This document shows, one piece after another, positions 29,377-37,824 of a stretch of DNA of 64,000 bases. This DNA is from AP-15 sp963832875 (GTDB lineage: Bacteria; Pseudomonadota; Alphaproteobacteria; ATCC43930; CGMCC-115725), in assembly GCA_963832875.1 (NCBI GenBank), contig CAWHWB010000012.1, forward strand, positions 1 to 64,000, written 5' to 3'. Every line of letters starts with the position of its first letter. Position 1 is the stretch's first letter. The translations under genes and the position numbers were made by a program. The notes below the pieces were generated by a model that saw only the letters and a program-made list of their open reading frames with translations, was not told where the DNA came from and did no database searches.

Positions 29377-30882
29377 CTAGCGATCACAGCCCGCAACAGT
29401 GAGGCCGAAGCTCGCCTCATTGATCGCATAGTCCATCATGTTGCTGTCGTGAACGGTGAATGGGAAAACCCGCCAATTTGAGAAGGAGGGCGACTTGATC
29501 TTCACGCGCGACGGCGTGCCGTCGGCACCGATATGGACCGCGTAGAAGAGGGAGCCGCGCGGCGATTCCGCCCATCCGAGGCCTTCCGAGTGCGGTGGCG
29601 GCACGCAATCGACGCGCACGGGGCCGTCGGCAAGCAAGACGAGCGCCCGCTGAATAAGGTCGATGCTCGAATCGATCTCGGCGATGCGGACTTGCGCCCG
29701 GGCATGAGCATCCCCGCCCTCTTTGACCGACACGGTGAGGGGTAGCGCACCATAGGCTGCATACGGGTGGTCCCGCCGAAGGTCGCGGTCGAAGCCGGAG
29801 GCTCGCTGGATAGGCCCCGTCGCGCCCTGATCGAGGGCGACTTGATGGGGCAGCACGCCTGTTGTGATCAGCCGATCCAAATGGCTGTTGGTGGTCTCCA
29901 GCATCCTCACATAGGTTGCGATCTCCTCGCGCAAGCGCCCCAGCGCTCCGCCCAGCCACGGCGTCGGATCCACGTCCCAACGCAGCCCGCCCGGTATCAG
30001 CAAGCTACGAAGAAAACGGCTCCCGGTCAGCCGACCATTGATCTGCTTGGCGTGTTCTTCGAGCAGCTTGCCTTCGGCTTCGCCGACCTTGAGCGTGGTC
30101 GTGTGCGAGAGATGGCCCAGATAGTGAAGGTGATTGTAGAGTCGCTCGAGCTCGGCGAGCAGCGAGCGTAGCATCTGGGCGCGTGGCGGCACCACGCAGC
30201 CGGCCGCTCGCTCGACCGCCTGACAGAAGGCGAGAGCATGGGCGAAGCTGCCGACCCCAGAAACCCGTTCCGCCAGAACCACGCCAACGGCAAGCGAGCG
30301 CCCCTCGAAGCGCTTTTCCATCCCACGATGCTTGAAAAAGAGCTGAGGATGGAGGTGGAGGATGTGCTCGCCGACATACAGGAAAATCAGTTCCACCGAC
30401 TCCAACACGTCTGCCCGCACCGGTCCGAAGGGCAGCCGTTGGACATCGGCGCTCGCGACCTCCGGGAGGCCGCCATCTGCGGGCTCGAACGGCAATACCG
30501 CGTCGGCTGGATAAGCCGGGTCAAGAGGCGGCAGGACGGGTCGCGCGCCTTGATGAAGAACCAGCCGGTACGGTTCGGGATGGCCGCGAAATTCCACCCC
30601 GAACAAGTCGGTGATTTCGCGTTCGTACCAGCCCATCAACGGGCTGGCGGCGGCGACGCTGGGAACCAACCCACGAGGGGCGCATCGCCAAACGAGGAAG
30701 TCGTTCTTTGGCACGGTCGCGACATAGCGCAGCTCGATGCGGCCAGGATGCGGGTACCAGGCATAAGCCATCTGCATCCGCCCGCCGCCCCCGATCAGCT
30801 CACTGACCGCTGCAGGCAAATCCTCAGGCTCGATCCGTGCGATCTCAACGCCAGCCGCCGCACCCTCTCCGAGGACGGTCAT
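29377..30882 (-). CDS. HyfG-like large subunit (NuoC-NuoD fusion) lacking NiFe ligands
   Basis: The 501-residue product has an N-terminal NuoC-like domain (MAYAWYPHPGRIELRYVA.. WYEREITDLFGVEFRGHP) fused to a NuoD/HycE-like domain (EKRFEGRSLAVGVVLAERVSGVGSFAHALAF.. LLAELERLYNHLHYLGH.. GGLRWDVDPTP). In true group 4 hydrogenases the first ligand motif is RVCGICG; here it reads RVSGVGS. The C-terminal DPCxxC is reduced to TVAGC before DR and the stop. Three of the four NiFe cysteines are therefore gone and no C-terminal cleavage extension exists. The start is the ATG at 30882, overlapping the hyfF stop as ATGA. Probably a quinone or other substrate site replaces the NiFe centre, as in Ehr complexes and complex I. 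Confidence 0.88.
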   Translation of the reverse strand: MTVLGEGAAAGVEIARIEPEDLPAAVSELIGGGGRMQMAYAWYPHPGRIELRYVATVPKNDFLVWRCAPRGLVPSVAAASPLMGWYEREITDLFGVEFRGHPEPYRLVLHQGARPVLPPLDPAYPADAVLPFEPADGGLPEVASADVQRLPFGPVRADVLESVELIFLYVGEHILHLHPQLFFKHRGMEKRFEGRSLAVGVVLAERVSGVGSFAHALAFCQAVERAAGCVVPPRAQMLRSLLAELERLYNHLHYLGHLSHTTTLKVGEAEGKLLEEHAKQINGRLTGSRFLRSLLIPGGLRWDVDPTPWLGGALGRLREEIATYVRMLETTNSHLDRLITTGVLPHQVALDQGATGPIQRASGFDRDLRRDHPYAAYGALPLTVSVKEGGDAHARAQVRIAEIDSSIDLIQRALVLLADGPVRVDCVPPPHSEGLGWAESPRGSLFYAVHIGADGTPSRVKIKSPSFSNWRVFPFTVHDSNMMDYAINEASFGLTVAGCDR

Positions 30883-32342
30883 GGCATCCCCGGGGATAAC
30901 GACTGTGCGATCGATGTCAGATAATCCCATAGGTCCGCAGGCCACCAGAGGCCGAACACCAGCAACGGTGCCAGGGATAGCCACATCGGCACGGCGCACC
31001 ACGGGCTCACCTTTCGGATCTGCGGCGCGTCATTGGAACCCGGACTGTAGTACATGGATCGAAAGTGGTTCATAAACCCGATGAAGATCACGATCAGAAG
31101 GATCGCCATGACGTAGACGGCCCAGGAAAAAGACGGCTTCAGCCCGGCCCGCATGATCGTGAATTCGCTGAAGAACAAGCCGAAAGGCGGCGCGCCGGTA
31201 ATGGCAATTGCCCCGGCAAGCCACAAGGCGCCCTCGGTTGGAAAGAACCGGCTCACGCCTTGGATCTTTATGATCTCCTTTGTTCCATAAGCGCGCATCA
31301 TGCTGCCGGCGCCGAAGAACATCAGCGACTTGTTGAGCGAGTGATTGAGCATATGATAGAGTGCGCCACCGACGCCGAGCGCGCCGCCGAAGCCGAAGCC
31401 CAGTGCCACCACACCCATATGCTCGACGCTGGAATACGCCATCAGCCGCTTGATGCCCTGCTGGCGCACGATGAAAAGCGCGCCGATCAATAGCGACAAA
31501 GTGCCAAACGCAACGAGCGCCAGCTGCGGAAGCTGACCAAGATCGGCCGCTCGCGCGATAGCGAGAAAACGGACAATGCCGATCATCGCCGTATTCAGTA
31601 ACGCCCCGGACAGCATGGCGGATACGGGCGCCGGGCTTTCGCTATGGGCGTCCGGCAGCCAGCTATGCATCGGCGCCAGGCCGACCTTGGTCCCGTAGCC
31701 CACGAGCACGAGAAGGAAGGCGAGGATGATCAGCACCCGGTTCATCTTTGGCGCCGCCGCGCTCAGGACCGCCCAGGTCATCTGATAGCTTGGCCCGAGG
31801 ACGAAACTGCCGCTCCAATAGAAGACCAGCGTGCCGAGCAGCGCCAGGCCGATCCCGGCCGAGACGATTGTGATGTATTTCCAGGCGGCCTCCACGCCCT
31901 CGGGGACCTGCTCGAAGGCGACGAGAAAAGTGCTCACGAGCGTCGTCAGCTCGATCGCGATCCAATAGATGCTGATGCTGTTCATCAGCGGCGCGACCAG
32001 AGTGGTTAGGGCAAACCCTGCAAACAGCGCGTAAAATCTGAAGAGGCGCTGATCCTCGTTGAGCAGGCGCATGTAGCCGATGGCATAGATCGAGGCGAGG
32101 AGATAGACGATCGACGTGCACAGGACGACCCAAGCGGCGGCCCTGTCGAAGATGACATAGTCACCCCAGAACAGAATCTCGCGCCCGTCGATAAGGAACG
32201 CAACCGGCAGCGCGCAGGCGAACGAGACCGCGCTGGCGATCAGGTTGAGCGCTTCGCAGATGCGCGGCCGACGCAGGATGAGACAGCCGATCAGGGCCAC
32301 CAAGGGCGTTATCGTGAGCGCGAAAAGCAGCCCGCCGATCAT
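30879..32342 (-). CDS. hyfF: HyfF-like antiporter subunit (NuoM/NuoN family)
   Basis: A 487-residue polytopic membrane protein, the usual HyfF length. Motifs: ISIYWIAIELTTLVSTFLVAFE near residue 124 (Glu of the channel), YGTKVGLAPMHSWLPDAHSESPAPVSAMLSG near 217 (Lys, and the HSxxP loop), YSSVEHMGVVALGFG, and LYHMLNHSLNKSLMFFGAGSM (lysine). It is coupled to both neighbours by ATGA overlaps (32342 with the short HyfE-like gene; 30882 with hyfG). It acts as an ion-translocating subunit. Confidence 0.9.
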   Translation of the reverse strand: MIGGLLFALTITPLVALIGCLILRRPRICEALNLIASAVSFACALPVAFLIDGREILFWGDYVIFDRAAAWVVLCTSIVYLLASIYAIGYMRLLNEDQRLFRFYALFAGFALTTLVAPLMNSISIYWIAIELTTLVSTFLVAFEQVPEGVEAAWKYITIVSAGIGLALLGTLVFYWSGSFVLGPSYQMTWAVLSAAAPKMNRVLIILAFLLVLVGYGTKVGLAPMHSWLPDAHSESPAPVSAMLSGALLNTAMIGIVRFLAIARAADLGQLPQLALVAFGTLSLLIGALFIVRQQGIKRLMAYSSVEHMGVVALGFGFGGALGVGGALYHMLNHSLNKSLMFFGAGSMMRAYGTKEIIKIQGVSRFFPTEGALWLAGAIAITGAPPFGLFFSEFTIMRAGLKPSFSWAVYVMAILLIVIFIGFMNHFRSMYYSPGSNDAPQIRKVSPWCAVPMWLSLAPLLVFGLWWPADLWDYLTSIAQSLSPGMP

Positions 32343-32548
32343 CAGCGCGCCATCCTCTCGAGACCCAGGCTGCCGAGATCCAGGCTGCCGGTCGTCCCGA
32401 CGCGGGTCAAGAGAAAGCCGACGGGCACGCCAAAGCAGGCCGGGCCGAGAAGAAAGTCGACCAGTACGATCACCTCGGTCAAAAGGCTGGAGATCGCCGA
32501 CAAGCTGAAAAACGGCGACCCGGCTGGGATCGAGTATTGGATCAGCAT
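32342..32548 (-). CDS. Short HyfE-like membrane peptide (68 aa)
   Basis: The sequence MLIQYSIPAGSPFF.. LLTEVIVLVDFLL.. ACFGVPVGFLLTRVGTTGSLDL resembles the C-terminal end of HyfE. The copy at 21439 has LVELMTLFDVLIAVACFGVLV.. HLGTTS in the same place. It occupies the expected hyfE position between hyfC and hyfF but has only two hydrophobic segments. The stop overlaps the hyfF ATG (ATGA), and only 5 bases separate it from the hyfC stop. That tight coupling argues the gene is translated. It could be a remnant kept for coupling or a genuine small subunit. Confidence 0.65.
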   Translation of the reverse strand: MLIQYSIPAGSPFFSLSAISSLLTEVIVLVDFLLGPACFGVPVGFLLTRVGTTGSLDLGSLGLERMAR

Positions 32549-32553
32549 TGCCG

Positions 32554-33501
32554 CTAGCTCAATTGGGTCGCGATGATCGACAGAACCGCCAACAGGAAAG
32601 AGGCGGCGAGCGGCTCCTGATACCGGTAGAAGCGCAGGCGCGACTGGGCAGTCTCGACGAAGACGACGGCACAGGCGACCAACGTGAATTTGATGATGAG
32701 CCCGGCCGCCGCCCCGAGCGCGCCGAGCGCCGTGCCCTTTATCGACAGGCCCCACGGGAGAACGAGCACGTTGCAAAAGATCGTATAGAGGATGAATTGC
32801 TTCATAGCCGACGCCCATTTGAGCAGCGCCAGCAATGGGCCGGAATATTCAAGGATCCGAGCCTCCTCGATCATATAGACCTCGATATGCGTGCTCGAAT
32901 GAATCGGCATGCGGTCGGTTTCCACCAGCAGAAGGATAAAAAAGGCTGCGACTAGAAAGAGATGTGCGGGGCTCCAATAGACCGCCCAATTGGAGATGAG
33001 CAAATGGTTAACGACGAAGGGGAGCATCGACTTGGCGAGCAGCGCGATTCCGACAAAGACCAGGATCAGCGTCGGCTCCGCGAGGATCGAAACCATCACG
33101 GCGCGACTCGAGCCGATGCCGCCATACGCGCTCGAGGTGTCAAGCCCGGCCAGGATGATCATAAACGAGCCGAGAGTGAGGATCAGGCCGCCGCCGAGAA
33201 TGTCGCCCATATCGGAGAGCGGCAGCGGAAAGTTGGTGAGCACCGGGATCAGAATCGGCACCGTGAGCATGCAGGTAAAGGCAACAATTGGCGTTACCCA
33301 AAACAGCCACGATGCAGTCTGCGGCGCTACGATTTGCTTGTGGAACAGCTTCCAGAGATCCCGGTAAGGCTGGAAGATGCCCGGCCCGTGGGCGCGCTGC
33401 ACCCGTTCCTCGAATTGGACGATAATGCCTTGGATTAGCGGCGCCAGAACCAGCACCGTCAGAACCTGGCCGATCTGGAGAAGAATCTCCCGCGCGCTCA
33501 T
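32554..33501 (-). CDS. hyfC: HyfC-like membrane anchor subunit (NuoH family)
   Basis: A 315-residue membrane protein with about eight hydrophobic segments and the NuoH/HyfC pattern: RVQRAHGPGIFQPYRDLWKLFHKQ near residue 33, GSFMIILAGLDTSSAYGGIGSSRAVMVSILAEPTLIL, and the Q-site helix FILLLVETDRMPIHSSTHIEVYMIEEARILEYSGP. It links the peripheral HyfG/HyfI arm to the antiporter subunits. It is the first gene of the operon. The ATG at 33501 opens MSAREILLQIG. Confidence 0.92.
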   Translation of the reverse strand: MSAREILLQIGQVLTVLVLAPLIQGIIVQFEERVQRAHGPGIFQPYRDLWKLFHKQIVAPQTASWLFWVTPIVAFTCMLTVPILIPVLTNFPLPLSDMGDILGGGLILTLGSFMIILAGLDTSSAYGGIGSSRAVMVSILAEPTLILVFVGIALLAKSMLPFVVNHLLISNWAVYWSPAHLFLVAAFFILLLVETDRMPIHSSTHIEVYMIEEARILEYSGPLLALLKWASAMKQFILYTIFCNVLVLPWGLSIKGTALGALGAAAGLIIKFTLVACAVVFVETAQSRLRFYRYQEPLAASFLLAVLSIIATQLS

Positions 33502-34184
33502 GGGCGACCCTCGCCCGTGAGCATCGGCGGCACAGACGGCGCACCACGCAAGCGCGCACGTGCTCCTTCATGGGGTTGCCAGGGCCCGCGCATGCAAGCT
33601 CCTCCTGCGATCCACAGAAGCCTAGGAGGAGTCATCAGCCCTAAGGGCGGTTAGAAGGCGAACTCCATCACCCGTAATCCGGGAGCAGGATGATAACGCG
33701 GATCTGTGTTGTCAATAGACGATGCAGTTCGAACCGGCTGAAAGGATATCCAGCAGCATGAGCGGGGGGAGCGCTGGTCCCGCGCGCGCCGAGAGCGGGA
33801 GTTCAGCGCCCCGCCGAGCCATACCGAGTCCGAGACTGAAATCCGTGAAGCGCAAAGATGACAATCCGCGATTGGACAGCTGTTGACCGCCCGTACAGCT
33901 TGACGGGTGCTATATTCAACGAAGGGATGGCATTCCCTCAACCCGCCGATAACGCCGATGACTCCCTACTGCGTTGCATGCGGCGGGAGACAATGCCCCG
34001 CTTCCGCCGCCAGGCGGGTCCTTACGGCCCGCCGCCGATCCGCCGGCGCGGGTCGGCGGCGGCGAGTTCGAGGAGACCGCAGAGCGCCTCTTAATCGGAT
34101 CGATCTCGGGACGCGTGGCCCGAAAGCACGCAGCCCCCCGCCCCTATTCCCGAGTGCGGCCGGCATTGGCCGGCCCCGGCTAGC
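33502..34184. other. Intergenic region upstream of the hyf operon
   Basis: No supported gene. CTCCTCCT near 33600 and AGGAGGAG near 33629 form an 8-bp inverted repeat. Small open frames at 33858-34094 and neighbours are Arg/Pro/Ser-rich and not recognisable. The operon promoter should lie here. No Fnr- or FhlA-type site was evident by eye. Confidence 0.35.
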
Positions 34185-35177
34185 TCATTCGGCGGCATCC
34201 CTTGTGGCGGCGCCGAACACATCGTAGGTTCGCTGCTGATAGTAAATCATGTAGTCTGTGTAATAGGTCGTAGGGTATTTCGGCGGCCTGTCCGGACCGA
34301 CGCAGGTCGGCACCGCGGCCACCGGCCAGTCGATATTGGCGTCGCAGAAAAAAGCCAGAGCGTAGCGCTCGCCGCCCGAGCGGTTGACGGCTCGATGCGG
34401 CGTCGCCAGGAAACAGTCGTTGGTCCAGTGCTGCAGCAGCTGGCCGCCGTTGACGACAAAGGCGTCGGCAATGGCCGGCGCCGCGATCCACTCGCCGCTT
34501 TGCGCCCGGATCGAGAGACCCGGGACGTCGTTGGGGGCAAGGAGGGTAAGAAAACTGGTGTCGGTGTGCGGGGCAATCCCGAACTCGTCGTCCGGCGTGC
34601 CGGGCTGATGCGGATAATGCGTCATGCGTAGTTTGTATTGCGGCTGGGCGAACGGCTGGTCGAAATATTCGGCCGGCAAATCCAGCGCGCGGGCATAGAG
34701 CCGGACCATCTTCTGCACCAGCCGCTCCATCGTGTTGCAATAGTCGACGATGGCGTCACGAAAGCCCGGCAGAGCGGTCGGCCAGCGGTTGGCACTGCGG
34801 AAGCGCCGATCGGCCAATACGTCCGGATGGTCGCTCGGCAGATCGCGCGCGACAAAGAAGGCTTCGTTGAGATTTGGCTTGGTGACCGTCGCGACGGTCG
34901 AGGTGCGCAACGTGTCGCCCTGCATCGGCAGATAGCCGACATTGTGCCTGTCGAGTTTCGTCTCCAGCTTCTTTGCGAGCGGCTGCGCGTGGAAACGGGC
35001 GGCTTGTCGAAAAACCTCCCGGATCTGCGCTGACGGCACGCCGTGATTGACGATGAAGTAGAAGCCGATCTTAGTCAGCGCAAACCGGAGTTCTGCGGCG
35101 GTGCGGTCGATCGCCCCGGGTGCGCCGGCGAGGTAAGGACCGAGATCAATAACCGGGATGATTTCGTTGTCAGCCAC
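34185..35177 (-). CDS. 2-oxoglutarate/Fe(II) oxygenase, isopenicillin-N-synthase family
   Basis: A 330-residue soluble enzyme with the N-terminal DIOX_N domain (IPVIDLGPYL.. ALTKIGFYFIVNHGV) and the catalytic jelly-roll. The iron facial triad is H-x-D in IAPHTDTSFLTLL near residue 202 and the distal His in FLATPHRAVNRSGGERYALAFF near 264. The 2OG-binding Arg-x-Ser is the RSGGERY stretch with RYA following. Substrate unknown. The C-terminal YYQQRTYDVFGA is typical of bacterial members. It ends a - strand run with the reductase and amidohydrolase genes, so it may act in the same catabolic route. Confidence 0.88.
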   Translation of the reverse strand: MADNEIIPVIDLGPYLAGAPGAIDRTAAELRFALTKIGFYFIVNHGVPSAQIREVFRQAARFHAQPLAKKLETKLDRHNVGYLPMQGDTLRTSTVATVTKPNLNEAFFVARDLPSDHPDVLADRRFRSANRWPTALPGFRDAIVDYCNTMERLVQKMVRLYARALDLPAEYFDQPFAQPQYKLRMTHYPHQPGTPDDEFGIAPHTDTSFLTLLAPNDVPGLSIRAQSGEWIAAPAIADAFVVNGGQLLQHWTNDCFLATPHRAVNRSGGERYALAFFCDANIDWPVAAVPTCVGPDRPPKYPTTYYTDYMIYYQQRTYDVFGAATRDAAE

Positions 35178-35276
35178 GTGACGCTCCTGCCTGCCCGACG
35201 GACAAAAGCCAGATCGAGTGCTAAACCAAGCGGGCCGATGTCGGCCGGCCCGTTGGCGGACCGCCTGTGATCCCGC

Positions 35277-36227
35277 TCAAATATGCAGCACCGCCTTGCC
35301 GGCGAAATCGCGCTCGATCAGCCGTCGCGCGATGGCGCCGATCTCGCCCCAAGGCGCCTCGACGGCGATCCGCGGGCTCAATTTCTTGGCGGAGATCAGC
35401 TCGGCCAACAATCCCAGGCCAATTCCAGCGCGCTCGACGCTCATCAGTTCGTGGAACAGCGTTAGGCCGTAGAGCCGGACGCCGCCGGTGGCAAAGAATT
35501 CGCGGCTTTCGATCGCGGCGGTGCTCGCTTCCGAGACGCCGAAAGTCACGCAGGTGCCGTTCGGCTGCAGCATGCCGAGTGCCGCGCCGAGCGCGGGACC
35601 GCCAACCGAGTCGAGGATCAGCCAGAACGGACCGTGCGGCTTTGCGGCGGCGAGGTCGTGGCCGACGACGACCCGCTCGCCGCACCAATCCGCCACCGCC
35701 GCCCGGTGTTGATCGCGCCGCACATGCCCCCAGACGACGGCGCCGGCTGCAGCCGCAAGCTGGCAGGCCAAATGCCCGACCCCGCCCGAGGCGCCATCGA
35801 CCAGGACCTTGCGGCCGAGCAGCAACCCGCCCTGACGCAGCGCATGCAACGCGGTCAGCCCGGCAACCGGCAGGGTAGCGGCCTGCGCATCGCTGACCGC
35901 CTTGGGCAGTGCCGCCACCGCATGGCTGCGACAGTTCACCCGTTCGGCCCAGGCGCCCGAGGGCAGGATGCCGACGACGCGAGTGCCGGGTTCGGGACCG
36001 CTGCCATTGGCGGCGGCCATATCGACAATTCCGGCGAAATCCCAGCCGGGCCGCCAGCCCGCCTCGGCGGCTTGCAGGGCTCGCCGCGTTTCGCCGCGAT
36101 TGAGAGAAATCGCAGTGACCCTGACGCCAACCTCATCGCGGTCGGGCTCGCGCAGGCTGACTTCGCAAATCGCCAGCCTGCCGGGCACCGATGGATCGAC
36201 CACCACGGAACGGATCTGCTGCGGCAT
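35277..36227 (-). CDS. Zinc-less MDR-type alcohol dehydrogenase/quinone reductase
   Basis: A 316-residue medium-chain reductase. The N-terminal GroES-like fold includes ISLNRGETRRAL and GWDFAGIVD; the NAD(P)-binding Rossmann motif is VLVDGASGGVGHLACQLA near residue 137. No catalytic-zinc GHE motif is present. The start at the ATG at 36227 (MPQQIRS) is supported by GAGGG about seven bases upstream. Proteins of this class reduce quinones or enones with NADPH. It lies 61 bases downstream of the amidohydrolase gene. Confidence 0.87.
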   Translation of the reverse strand: MPQQIRSVVVDPSVPGRLAICEVSLREPDRDEVGVRVTAISLNRGETRRALQAAEAGWRPGWDFAGIVDMAAANGSGPEPGTRVVGILPSGAWAERVNCRSHAVAALPKAVSDAQAATLPVAGLTALHALRQGGLLLGRKVLVDGASGGVGHLACQLAAAAGAVVWGHVRRDQHRAAVADWCGERVVVGHDLAAAKPHGPFWLILDSVGGPALGAALGMLQPNGTCVTFGVSEASTAAIESREFFATGGVRLYGLTLFHELMSVERAGIGLGLLAELISAKKLSPRIAVEAPWGEIGAIARRLIERDFAGKAVLHI

Positions 36228-36288
36228 AAGCACCCTCTGGTCGGTATTGGTCGCCCGCGGGCATATGCCCGCGGTTGCTGCCCCGCGA

Positions 36289-37416
36289 TCACTGCAGAGC
36301 GTAGAAGCCCATAGCACCACCGGCCATCACCTGGCGCCTCGCCTCGGAGGACAACGGCCCGAGCCGGTCGCGGACCATCTGCGGTGCGCCCGGGAAGAAG
36401 CCGTCCTGATGCGGATAATCGGTCGCCCACATGATCTTGTGTGGGCCGATATAGTCGGCGAGCGCGGCGATGCTGCCTTCGACCGGCTCGAACGAGATCC
36501 AGCAATTGCGCTGGAACAATTCGCTCGGCCGCATCTTGGGAGCGGTCTCGTTGAACCCCTGGTCGTCGAAATGCCGGTCCATGCGGTCGAGCCAGGGCGC
36601 GATCCAGCCGCCGCCCAATTCGAGGAATGCCACGCGCAACCGCGGGTGACGATCGACGACGCCGCCCCAGATCACGCTCATCGCCGCCAGCATCATCTCC
36701 ATCGTATGTGAGATCATATGGCGCGCCGCGCGGTCCGCTTCGAAGCGGTCGACGCCGACGGTTGGCATCGCGGTGGTCGAGCCTTCGTGAAACCCGACCG
36801 AGAAGTCGAGCGCCTCGGCCATCGTCCAAAACGGCTCGTACATCGGGTCGCTGATCATCTTGTTGCCGTGATACGGGTTCGGCCGCAGGAAGCCGCCGCG
36901 CATCCCGAGCACCTCGCGCGCGTAGCGCATCTCCTCGATCGCGAGCTCGACCGACTGCATCGGCAGCATCGCCACTCCGAACAGGCGGTCGGGGTAAGGC
37001 TTGCAGTAATCGGCGAGCCAGCGGTTGTAGGCGCGGCACATCGCGGCGGCGAGACCGTGGTCCTCGACGGCGCCGGCGAACAGGCCGAGGCTCGGATAGA
37101 GGAACGCGGCATCAATCCCGTCGGCGTCCATATCGACGATGCGGGCGTGCGGGTCGAACCCGCCCTTCTTCCCCTCGGCGTATTTTAGGGTGTCGGCCTT
37201 GACCACGCCCTGCCGGACGCCGACCGCGCCGAGACTCCCGATCCCTCGCGGATTGCCCAAGAGCTTGCCTTCGACGCCCAGGCGTTCCTTGCCGTTTTCA
37301 TCGATCACCATGCGCGGCCGGCGCTCGCGAAATGCCGGGTCCATGTACTCCTCCCACAGCGAGAAGGGCTCGAGGACGTGCCCATCGGCATCGATGGCGT
37401 TGTAGGTGCGAGCCAT
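36289..37416 (-). CDS. Amidohydrolase family 2 (metal-dependent hydrolase/decarboxylase)
   Basis: A 375-residue TIM-barrel hydrolase. The opening is IDADGHVLEP (the HxH position is occupied by D-x-D-x-H), then HARIVDMDADGIDAAFLYPS, GGFLRPNPYHG, VGFHEGSTTA (metal His), and a late IMWATDYPHQDGFFPGA (catalytic Asp-His). This set fits ACMSD/OHCU-type decarboxylases and phenolic-acid decarboxylases. The start ATG at 37416 has GGAGAGGG just upstream. A related but distinct amidohydrolase is encoded divergently at 37825, so the two may work on successive substrates. Confidence 0.87.
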   Translation of the reverse strand: MARTYNAIDADGHVLEPFSLWEEYMDPAFRERRPRMVIDENGKERLGVEGKLLGNPRGIGSLGAVGVRQGVVKADTLKYAEGKKGGFDPHARIVDMDADGIDAAFLYPSLGLFAGAVEDHGLAAAMCRAYNRWLADYCKPYPDRLFGVAMLPMQSVELAIEEMRYAREVLGMRGGFLRPNPYHGNKMISDPMYEPFWTMAEALDFSVGFHEGSTTAMPTVGVDRFEADRAARHMISHTMEMMLAAMSVIWGGVVDRHPRLRVAFLELGGGWIAPWLDRMDRHFDDQGFNETAPKMRPSELFQRNCWISFEPVEGSIAALADYIGPHKIMWATDYPHQDGFFPGAPQMVRDRLGPLSSEARRQVMAGGAMGFYALQ

Positions 37417-37549
37417 GACCCTCTCCTTATCGGATTGTCCGCAGCAAGCGATGCTAGCGTACACGCGATGCCGGCGCGAGGCCGAAGTCCAGATTTAAGC
37501 GATTGGCGACCGCTATCATCGCGTGTTAGTGCGGGGCTTGGAGGATTTG

Positions 37550-37738
37550 ATGTCACGGCCCCGAGCAGCAGACGATTTCAAGACAATCCGTACCCGCATG
37601 GAGGAGTTGCGGAGGGAGCGGCTGTCCGCGCAACCAGCCCCGACAACCGAGACCAGCGTCGCGGGTCATCGTGGTCCTTGCGCCTGTGGCAGGAGCCTAT
37701 TCCCTGACGAGTGCGACGGATCGTGCAAAGCGTTTTGA
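37550..37738 (+). CDS. Small hypothetical protein (62 aa), Cys-containing tail
   Basis: The sequence MSRPRAADDFKTIRTRMEELRRER resembles short alphaproteobacterial proteins of unknown function with the same opening. The C-terminus CACGRSLFPDECDGSC has four cysteines that could bind a metal. The ATG at 37550 lies within a frame open from 37523. It sits alone between two divergent amidohydrolase genes. No function assigned. Confidence 0.5.
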   Translation: MSRPRAADDFKTIRTRMEELRRERLSAQPAPTTETSVAGHRGPCACGRSLFPDECDGSCKAF

Positions 37739-37824
37739 CCCGGCGCCGGATTGCCATTCAGGGTACTTTGCGAGCGCGCGGCTGTGGGGTTAAGCTGCCG
37801 AAAGGCCCATGAAGGAAAACAGCC

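Noticed and set aside
29377..33501. Functional formate hydrogenlyase or hydrogenase-4
   Set aside because: The large subunit lacks the NiFe cysteines and no formate dehydrogenase or hyp genes are present in the window.
33600..33640. CTCCTCCT/AGGAGGAG inverted repeat upstream of the hyf operon
   Set aside because: Only 8 bp with a wide loop and no T tract. Not enough to call an operator or terminator.
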